From the NCBI RefSeq assembly GCF_003313505.1, contig NZ_QMHO01000007.1, positions 121,588 through 170,348 of the forward strand: DNA of 48,761 bases, given 5' to 3'. This DNA comes from Pedobacter nanyangensis (lineage in GTDB: Bacteria > Bacteroidota > Bacteroidia > Sphingobacteriales > Sphingobacteriaceae). The position numbers were made by a program, and so were the translations under genes. Position 1 is the stretch's first letter; the number at the start of each line of letters is the position of its first letter. Shown in pieces: positions 47,181-48,761 of the stretch. The notes beneath the pieces were generated by a model, which ran no database searches, was not told where the DNA came from, and was given only the letters and a program-made list of their open reading frames with translations.

Positions 47181-47528
47181 ATGAATAGGTTTTTGAAGAG
47201 TTTTAAGTTTGCGGCGAAAGGATTGTCCTACACCGTAGCGACTCAGCCCAATTTCATATTCCACCTTGTAGCGGCATTGCTGGCGGTTACCGCAGGTTGG
47301 TGCTTTGATGTCACAAGAGGAGAGTGGCTGGCTATTATAATTTGCATTGGCTTGGTAATGGTAACCGAATTGCTTAATACGGCCATGGAGGTTTTGGTAG
47401 ATTGGATCTCGCCAGAATTTAACGTAAAAGCTGGCTTGGTTAAAGACATTGCTGCCGGCGCAGTTTTAATGGCCGCATTGGTTGCTTTAGTTGTTGCATT
47501 GATTATTTTCGCCCCTAAATTATTTTAG
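47181..47528 (+). CDS. dgkA: Diacylglycerol kinase-type (DgkA family) membrane kinase
   Basis: 115 residues, three membrane spans. The diagnostic block TELLNTAMEVLVDWISPEFN with VKAGLVKDIAAGAVLMAALV is present. Family members phosphorylate diacylglycerol or undecaprenol in the inner membrane. ATG at 47181 is chosen; the TTG just before gives an unlikely start. recO follows directly, its ATG adjoining the stop codon, so the pair is co-expressed. Confidence 0.93.
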   Translation: MNRFLKSFKFAAKGLSYTVATQPNFIFHLVAALLAVTAGWCFDVTRGEWLAIIICIGLVMVTELLNTAMEVLVDWISPEFNVKAGLVKDIAAGAVLMAALVALVVALIIFAPKLF

Positions 47529-48254
47529 ATGCTGCATAAAACCCGAGGCATAGTGTTGAGAGTAACTACTTACAGCGAAAGTAGCGTGGTCGTGCAAATG
47601 TTTACTGAAAAATTCGGGATTCAATCGTACTTGATCAATGGCGTGAAAAAGCCAAAAGCCAAAATCCCAATGAACATATTGCAACCCCTTCATCTGTTGG
47701 AGATGGTGGTTTATTATAAACAAAATACGCAAATCCAAAGAATTTCAGAAGCTAGGCCTGCACCTATTTTCAAAAGTATCCCCTATGGGGTGATTAAAAA
47801 TACCATTGTACAATTTTTAAATGAGGTGTTGTATAAAAGCATCCGGCAACAACATGTGGATGAACAGTTATTCGAATATCTTTATCATGCCATTAGCTGG
47901 TTTGATGAAACTGATGAGCTTAGCGTAAATTTCCATTTGTCATTTTTAATGAAACTGACCCGATTTTTGGGGTTTGCCCCCCAGCCGCAAGCTAGAACTG
48001 ATCAGAAATATTTCGATTTGCAGGAGGGAAGCTTTACTTCGATAGTGCCAGTACATCCTTACTTTATAAGCGATGCGGATGGAATTTCTTTAATGCAGCT
48101 GTTAAACACGCCTTTTGAAAAAATTAATGAAATCAAATTTTCAAATTCGTATAGGCGCTTAATTTTAGATAAAATATTGATTTACTATCAATTGCATACG
48201 GCTTCTTTTGGGCAGGTAAAGTCGCATCAGATCTTGGAAGAAATTCTTTCTTAA
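47529..48254 (+). CDS. recO: DNA repair protein RecO
   Basis: 241 residues. The N-terminal OB-fold shows RGIVLRVTTYSESSVVVQMF and FGIQSYLINGVKKPKAKIP, and the C-terminal helical domain LSFLMKLTRFLGFAPQP. RecO, with RecR, loads RecA on SSB-coated DNA in the RecFOR pathway. The zinc-finger Cys residues of some RecO proteins are absent. It starts on the base after the dgkA stop. The tRNA genes follow. Confidence 0.92.
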   Translation: MLHKTRGIVLRVTTYSESSVVVQMFTEKFGIQSYLINGVKKPKAKIPMNILQPLHLLEMVVYYKQNTQIQRISEARPAPIFKSIPYGVIKNTIVQFLNEVLYKSIRQQHVDEQLFEYLYHAISWFDETDELSVNFHLSFLMKLTRFLGFAPQPQARTDQKYFDLQEGSFTSIVPVHPYFISDADGISLMQLLNTPFEKINEIKFSNSYRRLILDKILIYYQLHTASFGQVKSHQILEEILS

Positions 48255-48270
48255 AAAAAATAAAAAAAGA

Positions 48271-48301
48271 ATTGCAATGAAATAATATAACGCTATATTT
48301 G
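48271..48301 (+). promoter_or_regulatory. Promoter of the tRNA-Val genes
   Basis: TTG (48272-48274) is followed after 19 bases by TATATTTG (48294-48301), a perfect -7 TAnnTTTG box. The first tRNA starts at 48320. Confidence 0.6.
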
Positions 48302-48319
48302 CAGTCCCAAACGGGAATT

Positions 48320-48394
48320 GGAGGATTAGCTCAGCTGGTTCAGAGCACCTGCCTTACAAGCAGGGGGTCACTGGTTCGAACCCAGTATCCTCCA
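48320..48394 (+). tRNA. tRNA-Val (anticodon TAC), copy 1
   Basis: 75 bases with a 7-bp acceptor stem GGAGGAT / ATCCTCC, D-arm GCTC...GAGC, anticodon stem CCTGC / GCAGG with loop CTTACAA, T-arm ACTGG / CCAGT and discriminator A. CCA follows in the DNA. All invariant bases are as expected (T8, A14, TTCGAAC). Confidence 0.97.
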
Positions 48395-48436
48395 CCAAAA
48401 GTTTACAGGATGGTAAACGATTTCAACTAAAAGCCC

Positions 48437-48511
48437 GGAGGATTAGCTCAGCTGGTTCAGAGCACCTGCCTTACAAGCAGGGGGTCACTGGTTCGAACCC
48501 AGTATCCTCCA
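48437..48511 (+). tRNA. tRNA-Val (anticodon TAC), copy 2
   Basis: Identical in sequence to copy 1, 117 bases on; no CCA encoded. A terminator follows at 48516. Confidence 0.96.
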
Positions 48512-48515
48512 CATT

Positions 48516-48548
48516 AAGCCTTATCAGTTATTCTGGTGAGGCTTTTTT
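48516..48548 (+). terminator. Terminator after the tRNA genes
   Basis: AAGCCTTATCAG pairs with CTGGTGAGGCTT (two G-T pairs) over TTATT, followed by TTTTTT. Confidence 0.85.
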
Positions 48549-48575
48549 GTTTTAGGGGCTTTTAAATAAACCTCT

Positions 48576-48652
48576 GTAGGATTAGCTCGGCAGGTTCAGA
48601 GCATCCCGATTTACTATCGGGAGAGTCACTGGTTCGAACCCAGTATCCTCCA
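48576..48652 (+). pseudogene. Degenerate tRNA-Val-like copy
   Basis: Acceptor GTAGGAT faces ATCCTCC with a mismatch at position 2, the D-arm has G at the A14 position (GCTCGGCAGG), and the anticodon arm TCCCGA / TCGGGA has 6 bp instead of 5 around TTTACTA, making the molecule 77 bases. T-arm and acceptor end match the true gene. It is probably not charged by ValRS. Confidence 0.75.
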
Positions 48653-48656
48653 CATT

Positions 48657-48689
48657 AAGCCTTATCAGTTATTCTGGTGAGGCTTTTTT
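48657..48689 (+). terminator. Second copy of the tRNA terminator
   Basis: Exact copy of the hairpin at 48516-48548, offset 141 bases, behind the degenerate tRNA copy. Confidence 0.8.
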
Positions 48690-48716
48690 GTTTTAGGGGC
48701 TTTTAAATAAACCTCT

Positions 48717-48761
48717 GTAGGATTAGCTCGGCAGGTTCAGAGCATCCCGATTTACTATCGG
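48717..48761 (+). pseudogene. Second degenerate tRNA-Val-like copy, truncated by the window end
   Basis: Begins GTAGGATTAGCTCGG exactly like the copy at 48576, with the same ATCCCGATTTACTATCGG anticodon arm, 141 bases on. The array continues beyond the window. Confidence 0.72.

Noticed and set aside
47520..47738. 72-codon frame antisense to the start of recO
   Set aside because: Overlaps conserved N-terminal RecO motifs; no independent support.

Overview
The window comes from a Bacteroidota chromosome, most likely family Sphingobacteriaceae (Pedobacter-like). The evidence is two type IX secretion (T9SS) C-terminal sorting domains, the gliding lipoprotein GldB, SprB-type repeats, outer-membrane PorT-family barrels, promoters of the Bacteroidota TTTG / TAnnTTTG type, few Shine-Dalgarno sequences, an IleS of the eukaryote-like class, and many interspersed palindromes. 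Genus is inferred from overall style and was not tested.

Layout. 1-5.8 kb: the end of a secreted adhesin, a CoA-transferase, a degenerate receiver domain, a pirin and a TPR/HTH membrane regulator. 5.8-10.7 kb: a 1655-residue secreted beta-helix protein with three related modules. 11-12.3 kb: a DACNV-like (DisA-N related) sensor protein and a small membrane protein. 12.4-17.6 kb: the threonine operon thrA-thrB-thrC on the minus strand, preceded by a 25-codon leader peptide rich in Ile and Thr codons and a terminator/antiterminator pair, i.e. a classical attenuator. 18.1-19.5 kb: gene-free, packed with repeats. 19.5-25.8 kb: gcvT, comB-like, a patatin, gldB, an outer-membrane barrel and nadE. 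26.1-29.1 kb: lspA, lnt and a PH/SHOCT protein. 29.1-30.6 kb: an array of elements with long terminal inverted repeats, one of which carries a GIY-YIG nuclease gene. 30.6-33.3 kb: rsmI, serS, yceI. 33.5-38.4 kb: porin, yceI, two tandem small membrane paralogs, a SIMPL protein, a DUF1080 protein and a small secreted protein. 38.9-43.2 kb: a second lspA, a DksA/TraR-like gene and ileS, closely packed. 43.3-47 kb: small membrane proteins, a REP-associated tyrosine transposase flanked by its own palindromes, and an RND/MMPL exporter. 47.2-48.8 kb: dgkA, recO, two identical tRNA-Val genes and the start of a tandem array of degenerate tRNA-Val copies running off the window.

How the genes work together. 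Threonine synthesis is a complete aspartate-to-threonine module (aspartokinase/homoserine dehydrogenase, homoserine kinase, threonine synthase) under one attenuator. Lipoprotein maturation is represented by two signal peptidases II and one N-acyltransferase, with GldB as a likely client. Translation and RNA functions cluster on both sides of the repeat array (rsmI, serS, ileS, tRNAs).

The most interesting signals are: (1) the threonine attenuator; (2) the GIY-YIG gene nested in one copy of an inverted-repeat element whose other copies are short and gene-less, which resembles an autonomous/non-autonomous pair; (3) three palindrome families that share a CGTCAT...ATC frame; (4) array tails that look like copies of the 3-prime end of rsmI; (5) the pseudo-tRNA array; (6) a stand-alone DACNV-like protein with preserved DGA and GTRH motifs.
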